A DNA stretch of 64,000 nucleotides from Herbaspirillum aquaticum (GTDB taxonomy: Bacteria > Pseudomonadota > Gammaproteobacteria > Burkholderiales > Burkholderiaceae_D): positions 1 through 64,000 of the forward strand of contig NZ_NJGV01000005.1 in NCBI RefSeq assembly GCF_002213425.1, read 5' to 3'. The translations under genes were made by a program, and so were the position numbers. Below, one piece after another: positions 11,145 through 19,456 of this stretch. Below the pieces are notes generated by a model, which searched no databases, had not been told where the DNA came from, and saw nothing but the letters and a program-made list of their open reading frames with translations. Numbering within the stretch: position 1 is the stretch's first letter; each line of letters opens with the position of its first letter.

Positions 11145-13724
11145 ATGACGCTCCACCACGCCCACGCCAGCAGCACCGAACAGATCTCCGATGCGCGCCA
11201 GGCCCTGGCCCATGCCCGCATCCAGTCCTTCATCGAAGCCTATCGCCACGAAGGCTACCGCATCGCCGACATCGATCCGCTGGGCACGGTCTCGGTACCG
11301 GAGATCCCCGCCTTGCTGCCGCAAAGCCATGACCTGAAGGATGAGGACCTGGCCTTGGGCCAGCACCGCTTCCTGGAGGGACTGGGTCTGACCAACGTGA
11401 AGGAACTGACGCATTTCCTGAGCCGCCTCTATTGTGGTCCGCTGGCGCTCGATGCCAGCGGTGTGCGCGACGAAGGCCGGCGCCAGTGGCTCTTCGCCCG
11501 CCTGGCTGCGCGCGAGCACGGTGGTGAGGCGGCCCTGGGCGAACGTGCTGCCGTCCTGGCCCGGCTGGCCGCCGCCGAGCAATGGGAGCACTACCTGCAA
11601 CAAGACTATCCGCAGGCCAAGCGTTTTTCGCTGGAGGGTTGCGAAGCGTTGCTGGTGCTCATGGATGCACTGGTCGAGCGCAGCAGTTTCTACCAGCTGG
11701 AGCAGCTGTTCCTGGCCATGCCGCATCGTGGTCGCCTGAACCTGCTGGTGAACCTGATGCAGATGCCGGCGGCAGAGATCGTCGCGTATTTCGACGCCAA
11801 GCGCACCACGCAAGCCGCCGCGGGCGCGGTCGACCTGCCTTACCACCTCGGTGCCGAGACCGTGCGCAGCACTGCCCACGGCAAGCTGGGCCTGTTCATG
11901 GCCCACAATCCCTCGCACCTGGAAAGTGCCTATCCCGTCCTGCTGGGCATGGTGCGTGGCTATCGCAGCGCGCATCCGCAATCGCCCATGCCGGCCTCGG
12001 TGGTGATCCACGGTGACGCCGCCTTCTGCGGACAGGGCGTGGTGATGGAGTCGCTCAAGCTGGCCCAGCATGCGGGTTACGGCGTGGGCGGCACGGTGCA
12101 CGTGATCGTCAACAACCAGATCGGCTTTACCACCCCCAATCCGCTCGATCCGCTCAATCACGGCTACTGCACCGACATCGCCCGCATCGTTGGCGCGCCC
12201 GTGCTGCACGTCAATGCCGACCAGCCGGAGGCGGTATTGAGGGCGGCACGGATCGCCTTTGACTACCGCATGCAGTTCGGTGCCGATGTCGTGATCGACC
12301 TGGTCGGCTATCGCCGCTGGGGGCATGCCGAGCAGGATACGGCGACCGTGACCCAGCCGCTGCTGCACGGTTTCATCGACAAGCATCCGCCGGTCACGCA
12401 GCTCTATGCCCAAGCCGGCTGGCCGGGCTCGCACGAGGGGGCGGCGCTGCTGGCCGCCAGCAGTCAGGAGGCCCTGGCGGGCTTTCGCGCCAGCCGCCCT
12501 GCGGCGCCTGCTGCGGCCAAGGCCACGCCGATGGCCGCGAGCCCGGTTGCACCGGACCTGCAGCGCCTGCGCCAATTCGTCGAACGCATGACGCGCTTGC
12601 CCGAGGGCTTCGACGCCCATGCGGCCATCACCCGCCTGATCACGCAATGGCAGGACAGCGTGAGCGCTCCCGATCATCCCTGCAGCTGGAACTTTGCCGA
12701 AAACATGGCCTATGCCAGCCTGCTGTCGGAAGGAATGGGTCTGCGGCTGTCGGGCATGGATGTGCAGCGCGGTACCTTCATGCAGCGCCATGCCGTCTGG
12801 CACGCGGTCGATGCCGCACAAGGCGTGCAGCAGGCCTTCTGGCCGCTGCGCCAGGTGGCGGCACCCGGCGCAGCACTGGAGGTCATCAATTCGCCGCTGA
12901 GCGAAGAGGCCGTGGTGGGCTTCGAATACGGGTTCAGCGTCCAGGCCGGCGCCGGTGCGCTGGTGATCTGGGAGGCCCAGTTTGGCGACTTCGTCAATGG
13001 CGCGCAGATCATGATCGACCAGTACATCAGCTCCGGGCGCGGCAAATGGGGCTATGCCTCGGCCCTGACGGTGCTGCTGCCGCACGGCTATGAAGGCGTG
13101 GGCCCGGAGCATTCGACCGGCTACCTGAGCCGCATGCTGCTGCTGTGCGCGCAGCAGAACATGCGCGTGGCGTATCCCTCGAACTCGGCGCAATGGTTCC
13201 ATCTCTTGCGCCAGCAGGCGCTGCAGGGCGATCGTCCGCTGGTCGTCTTCACGCCCAAGTCGGTGCTGCATGCCGAGGTGCGGTCCCAGTCGCCGCTCTC
13301 GGCGCTGTTGCACGGAAGCTTCCAGCCGCTGCTGCCGGATGCGCAAGCGCTGCCCGCCGCACAGGTGCGGCGGGTGGTGCTGTGCAGTGGCAAGGTCAGC
13401 CATGACCTGGTGGAGGCGCGCCGCCAGGCGGGCGATACCGCTACCGCGCTGCTGGCCGTGGAGCAACTGCATCCCTTCCCGGTGGAAAGCCTGGCCGCGC
13501 AGTTGCGGGGGTATCCGCAGCTGGAAGAGGTGATCTGGGTCCAGGAGGAAGAACGCAAGCAGGGCGCGTGGCTGTGCGTGCGGGATGCCATCGAGGCGGC
13601 CATGCCGACGCAGGCAGGTCTGCGGGCCGTGACGCGCCCCGATACCGACTCGGGTCCGACCGCCTCCAAGAGCACTCACTACATGCAGCAGGCTGCACTG
13701 GTGCAGGCCGTGTTCCCGCTGTAA
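11145..13724 (+). CDS. 2-oxoglutarate dehydrogenase E1-like thiamine-diphosphate enzyme (SucA paralogue)
   Basis: The 859-residue protein is similar along its length to the E1 subunit of 2-oxoglutarate dehydrogenase. Recognisable are EAYRHEGYRIADIDPLG near the start, MPHRGRLN (residue about 195), the thiamine-diphosphate motif GDAAFCGQG...NNQIGFTT (about 288-328), GHAEQDT (about 395), and the C-terminal EQLHPFP and VQEEERKQGAW segments. SucA is normally near 940-950 residues; this one lacks the N-terminal E2-docking helix (YLDALYEDY-type) and is shortened elsewhere. It stands alone, without sucB or lpd, after a chemoreceptor. It may be an orphan 2-oxoacid decarboxylase/carboligase or a second E1; substrate is unknown. 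Confidence 0.85.
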   Translation: MTLHHAHASSTEQISDARQALAHARIQSFIEAYRHEGYRIADIDPLGTVSVPEIPALLPQSHDLKDEDLALGQHRFLEGLGLTNVKELTHFLSRLYCGPLALDASGVRDEGRRQWLFARLAAREHGGEAALGERAAVLARLAAAEQWEHYLQQDYPQAKRFSLEGCEALLVLMDALVERSSFYQLEQLFLAMPHRGRLNLLVNLMQMPAAEIVAYFDAKRTTQAAAGAVDLPYHLGAETVRSTAHGKLGLFMAHNPSHLESAYPVLLGMVRGYRSAHPQSPMPASVVIHGDAAFCGQGVVMESLKLAQHAGYGVGGTVHVIVNNQIGFTTPNPLDPLNHGYCTDIARIVGAPVLHVNADQPEAVLRAARIAFDYRMQFGADVVIDLVGYRRWGHAEQDTATVTQPLLHGFIDKHPPVTQLYAQAGWPGSHEGAALLAASSQEALAGFRASRPAAPAAAKATPMAASPVAPDLQRLRQFVERMTRLPEGFDAHAAITRLITQWQDSVSAPDHPCSWNFAENMAYASLLSEGMGLRLSGMDVQRGTFMQRHAVWHAVDAAQGVQQAFWPLRQVAAPGAALEVINSPLSEEAVVGFEYGFSVQAGAGALVIWEAQFGDFVNGAQIMIDQYISSGRGKWGYASALTVLLPHGYEGVGPEHSTGYLSRMLLLCAQQNMRVAYPSNSAQWFHLLRQQALQGDRPLVVFTPKSVLHAEVRSQSPLSALLHGSFQPLLPDAQALPAAQVRRVVLCSGKVSHDLVEARRQAGDTATALLAVEQLHPFPVESLAAQLRGYPQLEEVIWVQEEERKQGAWLCVRDAIEAAMPTQAGLRAVTRPDTDSGPTASKSTHYMQQAALVQAVFPL

Positions 13725-13746
13725 ACGAACGTCGCTGAAAAGGGCG

Positions 13747-13780
13747 AAAAAAAACGGTGTACTTCATCCTGAAGTACACC
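13747..13780 (-). terminator. Rho-independent terminator, minus strand, end of the pilus locus
   Basis: On the minus strand GGTGTACTTCA-GGA-TGAAGTACACC forms a perfect 11-bp stem, followed by G and T8. It lies about 150 nt beyond the last minus-strand subunit gene and only 23 nt beyond the convergent E1-like gene. Confidence 0.85.
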
Positions 13781-13932
13781 GCCCACCCCCTCCGGTTTCC
13801 CCGGTATGCATCGCAACTGATGTTGTAGTCCGCGCCTTGCTACATCGTCAAGCTGCAGCGCAATGCCGGCAGCGGGATCCTGGTGTCAAAAGCGCGTCAT
13901 CCTGGCACATCAGCTCGTCCATCGGGCTTGGT

Positions 13933-14427
13933 TCAATAGGTCAGTGTCACGGTATCCGAGTAGGCGCCGGCCAGCGGTGTCTGGGATGCAGGAATCTGGC
14001 CATAGACCGTCAGCGTCTGGGTCAGGCCCGAGCCGGTGCCTGCCTGGGTATCGGTACCGATGGTGGAGCCCCAGTTGTTGGTGCGAGCCGAGTCGCGGTA
14101 CAGCGCATAGTTCAGGGTGCCGCCGCCGGCCGCGCTCATCTTGCGGTTGCTCACCGTTGCGCCCGTACCTGTGCCGGCATCCAGGCCAACGTTGTAGGTC
14201 GTGCCGTTGGTGCAGAGTACCGTGATGGTGCCGCTCTGGTTGACTACGCTCTGGGTGTAGGCGCCAAAGGCGATGGCCGAACCGACCACGGTGCAGGCTG
14301 CGACCACCGAAGCGCTGATGGTCAGCGTGCCGCTGGCGGTAGCCGCGATGGAAGCCGGTGCGCTGGAGGCCAGCACGACAGCAGCGATGGAAGCAGCAAC
14401 GAAGCGGTTTTTCTTGATGAAGAACAT
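13933..14427 (-). CDS. Spore coat protein U (SCPU) domain pilus subunit A
   Basis: The 164-residue secreted subunit has a signal peptide (MFFIKKNRF followed by a hydrophobic stretch, cleavage after SIAA or nearby). The mature SCPU domain begins TASGTLTISASVVAACTV and ends AGAYSDTVTLTY, with the usual central Y.V.LDAGTGTGA and LNYALYRDSARTNNWG motifs. The start is the ATG at 14427, preceded by AAGGAG; an upstream frame adds 32 unrelated residues. Two cysteines fit the intradomain disulfide of archaic pilins. It closely resembles the subunit encoded at 18495-18983. Likely a major or minor rod subunit of the Csu-type pilus assembled by the chaperone and usher upstream. Confidence 0.88.
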   Translation of the reverse strand: MFFIKKNRFVAASIAAVVLASSAPASIAATASGTLTISASVVAACTVVGSAIAFGAYTQSVVNQSGTITVLCTNGTTYNVGLDAGTGTGATVSNRKMSAAGGGTLNYALYRDSARTNNWGSTIGTDTQAGTGSGLTQTLTVYGQIPASQTPLAGAYSDTVTLTY

Positions 14428-14664
14428 GTGTTTCTCCTTGTCTGGCTGCCCCGTCCTCGCCCCTTGCAAGAACTTCCCTGTGCAGCGTTGGTATGGAGAT
14501 ACTTTAATTTCCGGGGCCCGCATCCGACATCCGGGGATTCCCTATCAATCATCAATTCACGTCAGGGAAAACCTGAATCGCAACGAGAAGCCTTCTCAAG
14601 CTCATCCGTTTTATCAGGGCTTGTTCACATGCAGTCGGCACTCGCAGCTTGAACATGAACAGGC

Positions 14665-15156
14665 CTAGTAAGTGATGAGCACCGTGAGGGTGTCGAGATA
14701 GCTGCCGGCCTTCACGTTCTGGCTGCCCGGCACGCGCCCATAGACGGTGTAGGTCTTGCTGACCGGGGTGAGGACCTGCAGCAGGTAGCCATCGGTGACA
14801 AAACTGGTACTGGAGGAGCCGTCGCCCCATACCGAAGTGCGTGCGGCGTCGGCGTAGGCCTGGTAGTTCAGGCTATTGGCGCCACTGAGCATCTTGCGCT
14901 GCGCGTAGGCGCCGCTGCTGCCGGCGCTGAGTTTGACGGTATAGCCGATCAGCAGCGACACGGTGGCCTGGCAGGTCACGGTGATGCTGCCGGTATTGTC
15001 GAGGTGGGCGCTCGATTGCGGGTCGTACAGGCCGAAGGACACCGGATTGGAGCTGGCCGAGCAGAGTTGCTGAGCCTGGGCCGGGCGGCAGCCCAGCATG
15101 AATGCCAGCGGCAGCAGCAGCGTGGCCAAGGGCAGGGGATGGACATTTTTCTTCAT
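14665..15156 (-). CDS. Spore coat protein U (SCPU) domain pilus subunit B
   Basis: The 163-residue protein starts MKKNVHPLPLATLLLPLAF, a signal peptide likely cut after PAQA. The mature part has the SCPU pattern: CSASSNPVSFGLYDP, ITVTCQATVSL, LNYQAYADAARTSVWGDG, and a C-terminal GSYLDTLTVLITY donor-like strand. It is more divergent than subunits A and C and follows the usher by 35 nt. Being next to the usher and divergent, it may be an adapter or tip-proximal subunit; that is an inference. A GC pair in MLGC within the signal peptide resembles a poor lipobox and is probably not used. RBS GGAGAG precedes the chosen start. Confidence 0.82.
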   Translation of the reverse strand: MKKNVHPLPLATLLLPLAFMLGCRPAQAQQLCSASSNPVSFGLYDPQSSAHLDNTGSITVTCQATVSLLIGYTVKLSAGSSGAYAQRKMLSGANSLNYQAYADAARTSVWGDGSSSTSFVTDGYLLQVLTPVSKTYTVYGRVPGSQNVKAGSYLDTLTVLITY

Positions 15157-15191
15157 GTGCTCTCCATGATGCGGGCCATTTCCTGACAACA

Positions 15192-17501
15192 CTAACGGCA
15201 GATCACGACTTCGTTGCGCATGCCGCCATCGCTGCCGGCCTGCAGCGTCAGGGTGGCCTGGCAGCGCGCGCCCGAGGGCAGCAGTACGTCCAGGGTATTG
15301 ACCGGACCCAGCTCAGGCAGGTAGCTCACGCCGTCATAGCCGACCGGTGCCTGCAGGCCGCTTTCGCGTACGCGGATGGAAGCGCCCAGGGGGATGAATT
15401 CGCCAGCCGCATCTTTGAGCACGATGGTCACATCCGAGGCGCGCCGGGCATTGAAGTGCACCACCACGCCGGATCGGTCACGCGGCTTCACGTACTGGTC
15501 GGACTGATCCAGCTGCAGGGTCAGCGGCAGGTCCAGCACGTCCACCGAAATCTTGTTGACGTCATAGGCGCGCAGGTCGGTCAGCAACAACTGGCCGTTG
15601 TCGTCGGTCCGGCCGGCATAGCGGTTCTCGTTGTAGATGCCGACATTCTTGACACCGCTGGCATTGACCACCGCAAAGCTGTCATCGATCCAGTCGGTGG
15701 CAAAGGCGCTGCCATCCATGAAGGCCAGCGCGCCACGCGCGCCCAGTCGCTGGCTGGTGGCGTTGGCCGACTGCGAAGCAGCCGCACTCACGCTGCCGTA
15801 GCGGCTCTTGTAGTTGAGCTGGCCGATGCGCTGGCGATAGCTGCCTTCGGTATCCTGCAATTGCCAGCCGAGGTCGCCGATGGCCACCGTCGAGCGGCTG
15901 GCCTGCAGCGTGCTGGTGCGCTGGCCGTTGTTGTTGCTCACGCTGGCACCGGCCACGTCGCGCCCGCCGAAGGGGATGATCAAGCCGATGGTGGCACCGT
16001 AGCCGCTGCTGCGAAAGTCGCGGTAGGCGGTGAGATAAAAGTTGGAACTGCTGCCGACCGACTTGAACCAGGTCAGGGTGACGGTCTCGCTGTCGGCCAG
16101 GCTGCTGGTACCAAGCCCGGTGAAAAGCAGCGGGCTCTTGCTGCGTGCATAGGCCATGCTGAGCGACCCGTATTGCCCCAGGTTCAGGCCCAGCGTGGCA
16201 AGGGTAGCGCTGCGCGAGACGGGAGCCCCTTGCAGCGCGCCGATATCCTGGTAGCCGCGGGTGGACTGCGTGCGCGACAGGGACAGGCTCACCGGGTCGG
16301 CATTGCGTTCGATGGCCAGCGCCATTTGCTGGCCGGAATTGCCTTCGCTGCTGCTGGCGGCCAGCGAGCTTGCCAGCACCGCGCGGTTACCCAGGTTGAA
16401 GACCGCGCCCCCGCCGGCCAGCTTGAGGCTGCGCATGGCTTCGGCGTGGCCTTCCAGCGTGAGCCAGTCGCTCATGCCATGGCGCGCCGTCCCGGATAGC
16501 GCGAACTGCCCATAGTCATTGCTGCGCAGCCCATAGTTGCGCCGCACCCAGCCACCCTCGGCGGAATAGGAGGACAGCCCTGGCTTCAACAACCGGTCGG
16601 TGGCGTAGAAGTTGATGGTGCGGAAGGTCTGGCGGCCCAGTTCATCGGTCACCGCCACGGCGATCTGCCCGGCGCCGCTGGCGATGGGGGGCTGGCGGAT
16701 CTCGAAGGGACCGGGTGGTACCGGCTGGGAGAGCTGGCGCACGCCATTGACGAACAGGTCGACGGTGGACGGCACCACCGTTTCCCCGCCCAGGGACGGT
16801 GTGGGAAAGCGCACCAGGTCCGGCCGCAGGTTGAAGTCGGAGGCATACTGGAAACCGCCCAGGCGCACCGAGCGGCTCCACGCCAGGCTGCCGTTGATGA
16901 CGTCGCCGACGCGATAGCGGGTCAGGGTGGCCGGTTCCGAATAGGTGTAGGTCGACTCCAGCCGGGCTGACACGCCGCCGCTGTTGCCGGTATAGCCCAG
17001 GCCGGTCGAACTGAAGACACTGCTGCCGGAGAACCAGCGCGCATCGAACAGTCCGCCCAGCGCATGCTGGCGCTGACTGCTGGAGGCCAGCAGGTCGTAA
17101 TTGAGCACCAGACCGCTTGCGCCGGGTGACAGGGGCACTTTGCTGGCAATGCTGGCAGCGTCGATGTCGGTGGTGTTCATGAAACGGGCCGGGACCATGA
17201 GGTTGATCTTGGCGCCGGCCTCGTCGAGGTCGACGGCAGTCGCCAGTGCGCGCAGGGCGATGAGGTCCTCGTCAGCACCATCGACCCGCAGCTTGAGGCT
17301 GCGCAACTCCGCTGCAGTGACGTAAAGCACTTGCTGGCGCCGGGTGAACTGCGCCACCAGGTTCGTTGCGCGACCGTTGATGGAGACTTCCAGCAGCAGG
17401 ATCTCGTCGCCCGGCTCAGCAGTGGCTGCTCGCGCCAGCGTTGCCATGGCCATGAGCGTGGCCACGGTGAGGGACAGGAGCCAATGTGTCGTGCGAATCA
17501 A
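15192..17501 (-). CDS. Outer-membrane fimbrial usher (FimD/PapC-like, Csu type)
   Basis: The 769-residue usher forms the outer-membrane pore through which chaperone-bound subunits are polymerised. A signal peptide ends near ATLARA. The N-terminal chaperone-binding domain follows (EILLLEVSINGRATNLVAQF), then the beta-barrel with typical YTYSEPATLTRYRVGD and PTPSLGGETVVPSTVDLFVNG segments, the plug region, and C-terminal domains with YDGVSYLPEL. Length is slightly below the 800-850 of FimD but usual for archaic/Csu ushers. It overlaps the chaperone gene by 4 nt (ATGA), indicating translational coupling. Confidence 0.92.
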   Translation of the reverse strand: MIRTTHWLLSLTVATLMAMATLARAATAEPGDEILLLEVSINGRATNLVAQFTRRQQVLYVTAAELRSLKLRVDGADEDLIALRALATAVDLDEAGAKINLMVPARFMNTTDIDAASIASKVPLSPGASGLVLNYDLLASSSQRQHALGGLFDARWFSGSSVFSSTGLGYTGNSGGVSARLESTYTYSEPATLTRYRVGDVINGSLAWSRSVRLGGFQYASDFNLRPDLVRFPTPSLGGETVVPSTVDLFVNGVRQLSQPVPPGPFEIRQPPIASGAGQIAVAVTDELGRQTFRTINFYATDRLLKPGLSSYSAEGGWVRRNYGLRSNDYGQFALSGTARHGMSDWLTLEGHAEAMRSLKLAGGGAVFNLGNRAVLASSLAASSSEGNSGQQMALAIERNADPVSLSLSRTQSTRGYQDIGALQGAPVSRSATLATLGLNLGQYGSLSMAYARSKSPLLFTGLGTSSLADSETVTLTWFKSVGSSSNFYLTAYRDFRSSGYGATIGLIIPFGGRDVAGASVSNNNGQRTSTLQASRSTVAIGDLGWQLQDTEGSYRQRIGQLNYKSRYGSVSAAASQSANATSQRLGARGALAFMDGSAFATDWIDDSFAVVNASGVKNVGIYNENRYAGRTDDNGQLLLTDLRAYDVNKISVDVLDLPLTLQLDQSDQYVKPRDRSGVVVHFNARRASDVTIVLKDAAGEFIPLGASIRVRESGLQAPVGYDGVSYLPELGPVNTLDVLLPSGARCQATLTLQAGSDGGMRNEVVICR

Positions 17502-18232
17502 GGCGCCACGGTCAGTTCGGCATCAATCGGCCCGGCATCGCTGTTGGCAGTCAGCTTGACTCGGCTGCCCACGGCAAGCGGGGTATCGGTCTCGATCAGG
17601 TACTGCCGGGTGATGCCGGCCAGGGTGTAAGGATTGCCGCCGGCCGGGGCGCTGAGCTTCTTGCCATTGGGCAGGGTCAGGGCCAGGTCCAGCAGTCGCG
17701 CGCGCCGGTTGCCGCTGTTTTCCACCAGCAGGCGCAGCGGCTTGCCGGCGCGCAACTGGTATTCCAGCTGGGCCCTGGGCGAGCCGACCGGCGCAATGAA
17801 GACCGGCATGGAAATGCGGAACTTGAAGTTGATGGCGGCCCCTTCGGTGGCCGAGGGGATTTCATCGATCAGCAGGCGATAGGCGATCTCATTGCTGGCG
17901 GCGGGCTGTTTGGCCACTACCCGGATCACCTGCGAGGCGCCGGGCGCGAGGTTGAATACCGGCGGGCTGAGGATCAGGTTCTGCGAGGGCTGCAGTTCAT
18001 CCTTGCTGTCAGCCTGGTTCCAGTCGTAGGCGCGCAGTTGCAGGGAAACGTTGTGATTGTCGTTGTTGACGATCTTGATCACGCCGGCCGTACGCGAAGA
18101 CGACAACTCCAATACCACTGGCGCAATCTCGAAGTTGGAGGCCCACGCCGCCTGCACCACCCCCATCGCCGCCATGCCGGCCAGCGCCAACAAGCGCAGA
18201 CCTTGTCCCCATCCGGATGCTGATTTTTTCAC
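17498..18232 (-). CDS. Periplasmic fimbrial chaperone (PapD/CsuC-like)
   Basis: The 244-residue periplasmic chaperone has a signal peptide (about residues 8-31, ending AAWAS) and two immunoglobulin-like domains. Family marks are FEIAPVVLELSS near the mature N-terminus, NNDNHNVSLQLRAYDW, the LILSPPVFNLAPGASQVIRV strand with alternating hydrophobics that caps subunits, and YRLLIDEIP. It should donate a strand to SCPU subunits and hand them to the usher encoded immediately downstream with a 4-nt overlap. A separate promoter is likely, because a terminator lies between it and the upstream subunit gene. Confidence 0.92.
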   Translation of the reverse strand: MKKSASGWGQGLRLLALAGMAAMGVVQAAWASNFEIAPVVLELSSSRTAGVIKIVNNDNHNVSLQLRAYDWNQADSKDELQPSQNLILSPPVFNLAPGASQVIRVVAKQPAASNEIAYRLLIDEIPSATEGAAINFKFRISMPVFIAPVGSPRAQLEYQLRAGKPLRLLVENSGNRRARLLDLALTLPNGKKLSAPAGGNPYTLAGITRQYLIETDTPLAVGSRVKLTANSDAGPIDAELTVAP

Positions 18233-18282
18233 GCTACGGCATCTCCACTCTGGTTGTCAGACCATTGTCAGTTTCTTTCTAG

Positions 18283-18312
18283 ATTAAAACGAAACAGGAC
18301 AACAAGTGTGAA
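18283..18312 (-). promoter_or_regulatory. Candidate promoter of the chaperone-usher unit
   Basis: On the minus strand TTCACA (18312-18307), an 18-nt spacer and TTTAAT (18288-18283) each differ from the sigma-70 consensus at one position. Transcription would start about 40-45 nt before the chaperone start codon. The site sits just downstream of the terminator of the upstream subunit gene. Confidence 0.42.
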
Positions 18313-18398
18313 GAGAGTTACATTTCAGCTACGAATGTGACCAATAATCAACAAATAGTTTTCTGTAAGGTAACTGCTGAGCAGGTGGGCGGGCATAC

Positions 18399-18430
18399 AA
18401 AAAGGCGTGGCTTCGAAGAAAGCCCACGCC
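18399..18430 (-). terminator. Intrinsic terminator between pilus subunit C and the chaperone
   Basis: On the minus strand GGCGTGGGCTTT and AAGCCACGCC form a GC-rich stem with a bulge around a short loop, followed by T5. It splits the locus into two transcription units: subunit C alone, and chaperone-usher-B-A. Confidence 0.72.
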
Positions 18431-18494
18431 ATTGCATATTGCATTTGCTGCGTCACCGGCGCTGAGCCGGCGCACCCCGACCAGTCACCGGGGA

Positions 18495-18983
18495 TCAGTA
18501 GGAAAGGGTGATCGCCACCACGTCGCTGTAGCTCCCCGCGCGCACGGTCTGGCCGCCCGGGATGTAGCCGTAGACAGGGAGGCTCTGGCTGCTGCCGTTG
18601 CCAACCCCTGAGACCGTATCGCTGCCATTGCTGTTGCCCCAGGCACGAGTGCGGCCGGCATCCTGGTAGAGCCCGTAGTTGAGGGTGTTGACGCCATCGG
18701 CCGTGCTGAGCTTGCGGCTGGCCACGCTGGCGCCGCTGCCGGTGCCGGCATCCAGGCTCACGGTGTAGCTGGTGCCATTGGAACAGTGCACGCCGATCTG
18801 GGCATTTTGCTGCACGGCCCCGGCGGCGTAGGTGCCGAAGGGCAGGGCGGCACTCTGCACCACGCATTGCGAGGGCACGATGGCGGAAATATCAAGGTTG
18901 CCGGTCGACGAGGCGGCCTGCGTCTGCAGGTTCACGCAACACAGCAGACCAACGGCCAGCAGCAGGGAATGTGAATGTTTCAT
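18495..18983 (-). CDS. Spore coat protein U (SCPU) domain pilus subunit C
   Basis: The 162-residue secreted pilin has a signal peptide (MKHSHSLLLAVGLLCCVN to TQAA). The SCPU domain starts SSTGNLDISAIVPSQCVV and contains PFGTYAAGAV, VSLDAGTGSGASVASRKL and LNYGLYQDAGRTRAWG before the final SYSDVVAITLSY strand. It is an obvious paralogue of subunit A. It is the first gene of the locus and is followed by its own terminator, which suits a major rod subunit made in excess over the assembly machinery, as for CsuA/B. That role is inferred from order. Confidence 0.88.
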   Translation of the reverse strand: MKHSHSLLLAVGLLCCVNLQTQAASSTGNLDISAIVPSQCVVQSAALPFGTYAAGAVQQNAQIGVHCSNGTSYTVSLDAGTGSGASVASRKLSTADGVNTLNYGLYQDAGRTRAWGNSNGSDTVSGVGNGSSQSLPVYGYIPGGQTVRAGSYSDVVAITLSY

Positions 18984-19046
18984 CGGAACAGGGCGCCGGC
19001 AGGACCTAGGCCAACGGCCTGAAAAAACGGGTAAATACCGGAATCT

Positions 19047-19075
19047 ATTATAGAATTAATTCGAATAAACAATCG
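19047..19075 (-). promoter_or_regulatory. Candidate promoter of pilus subunit C
   Basis: A perfect TATAAT lies on the minus strand at 19052-19047 in an AT-rich island, about 65 nt before the subunit C start codon. The -35 region at 16-17 nt spacing (GATTGT) is a weak match, so an activator may be needed. Confidence 0.42.
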
Positions 19076-19456
19076 GAAAATGCCGAAGGACAGCGTTTGA
19101 AGCGCCTTGCTTGGCGCATTCCCGCAACAGCTTTTCCATGAATTCGAAGAACTTGGTTCCATTTGCTGACAGAAAGAAAACAGTTGATATCGGTTAAGCC
19201 TCCTTCCGATATCGGGACAGGCAGCAAGGAGACACTTCAGCAGCTCCATCGATACCCTGGCGCAGACGGGGTGGCAGGGCTGCTGCGGGGGAGAGGGCGA
19301 GGCCCGGTTGCGGTGCTTCGCCGTGCGCGATTCCCTGACATGCATCATGTGAAGATCGAGTGCAGCCTTGCTTCATGCACGCCGCTTCCGGGCGGGTGGC
19401 CGGGTAACCGGCTGTCAAACCGGGCGCGTGACTTGCAGACCAATGAAACATGAACC
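19076..19456. other. Intergenic region between the pilus locus and the PAS kinase gene
   Basis: About 380 nt between divergent genes. I found no coding region with plausible start and codon use, no hairpin with a T-run, and no clear plus-strand promoter for the kinase. Confidence 0.4.

Noticed and set aside
11139-13679. An 846-codon minus-strand frame opposite the E1-like gene
   Set aside because: The plus-strand frame has clear thiamine-diphosphate motifs; the antisense frame has none.
15071-15156. Lipoprotein signal in pilus subunit B
   Set aside because: MLGC does not fit the lipobox consensus well and a normal signal-peptidase I site follows a few residues later.
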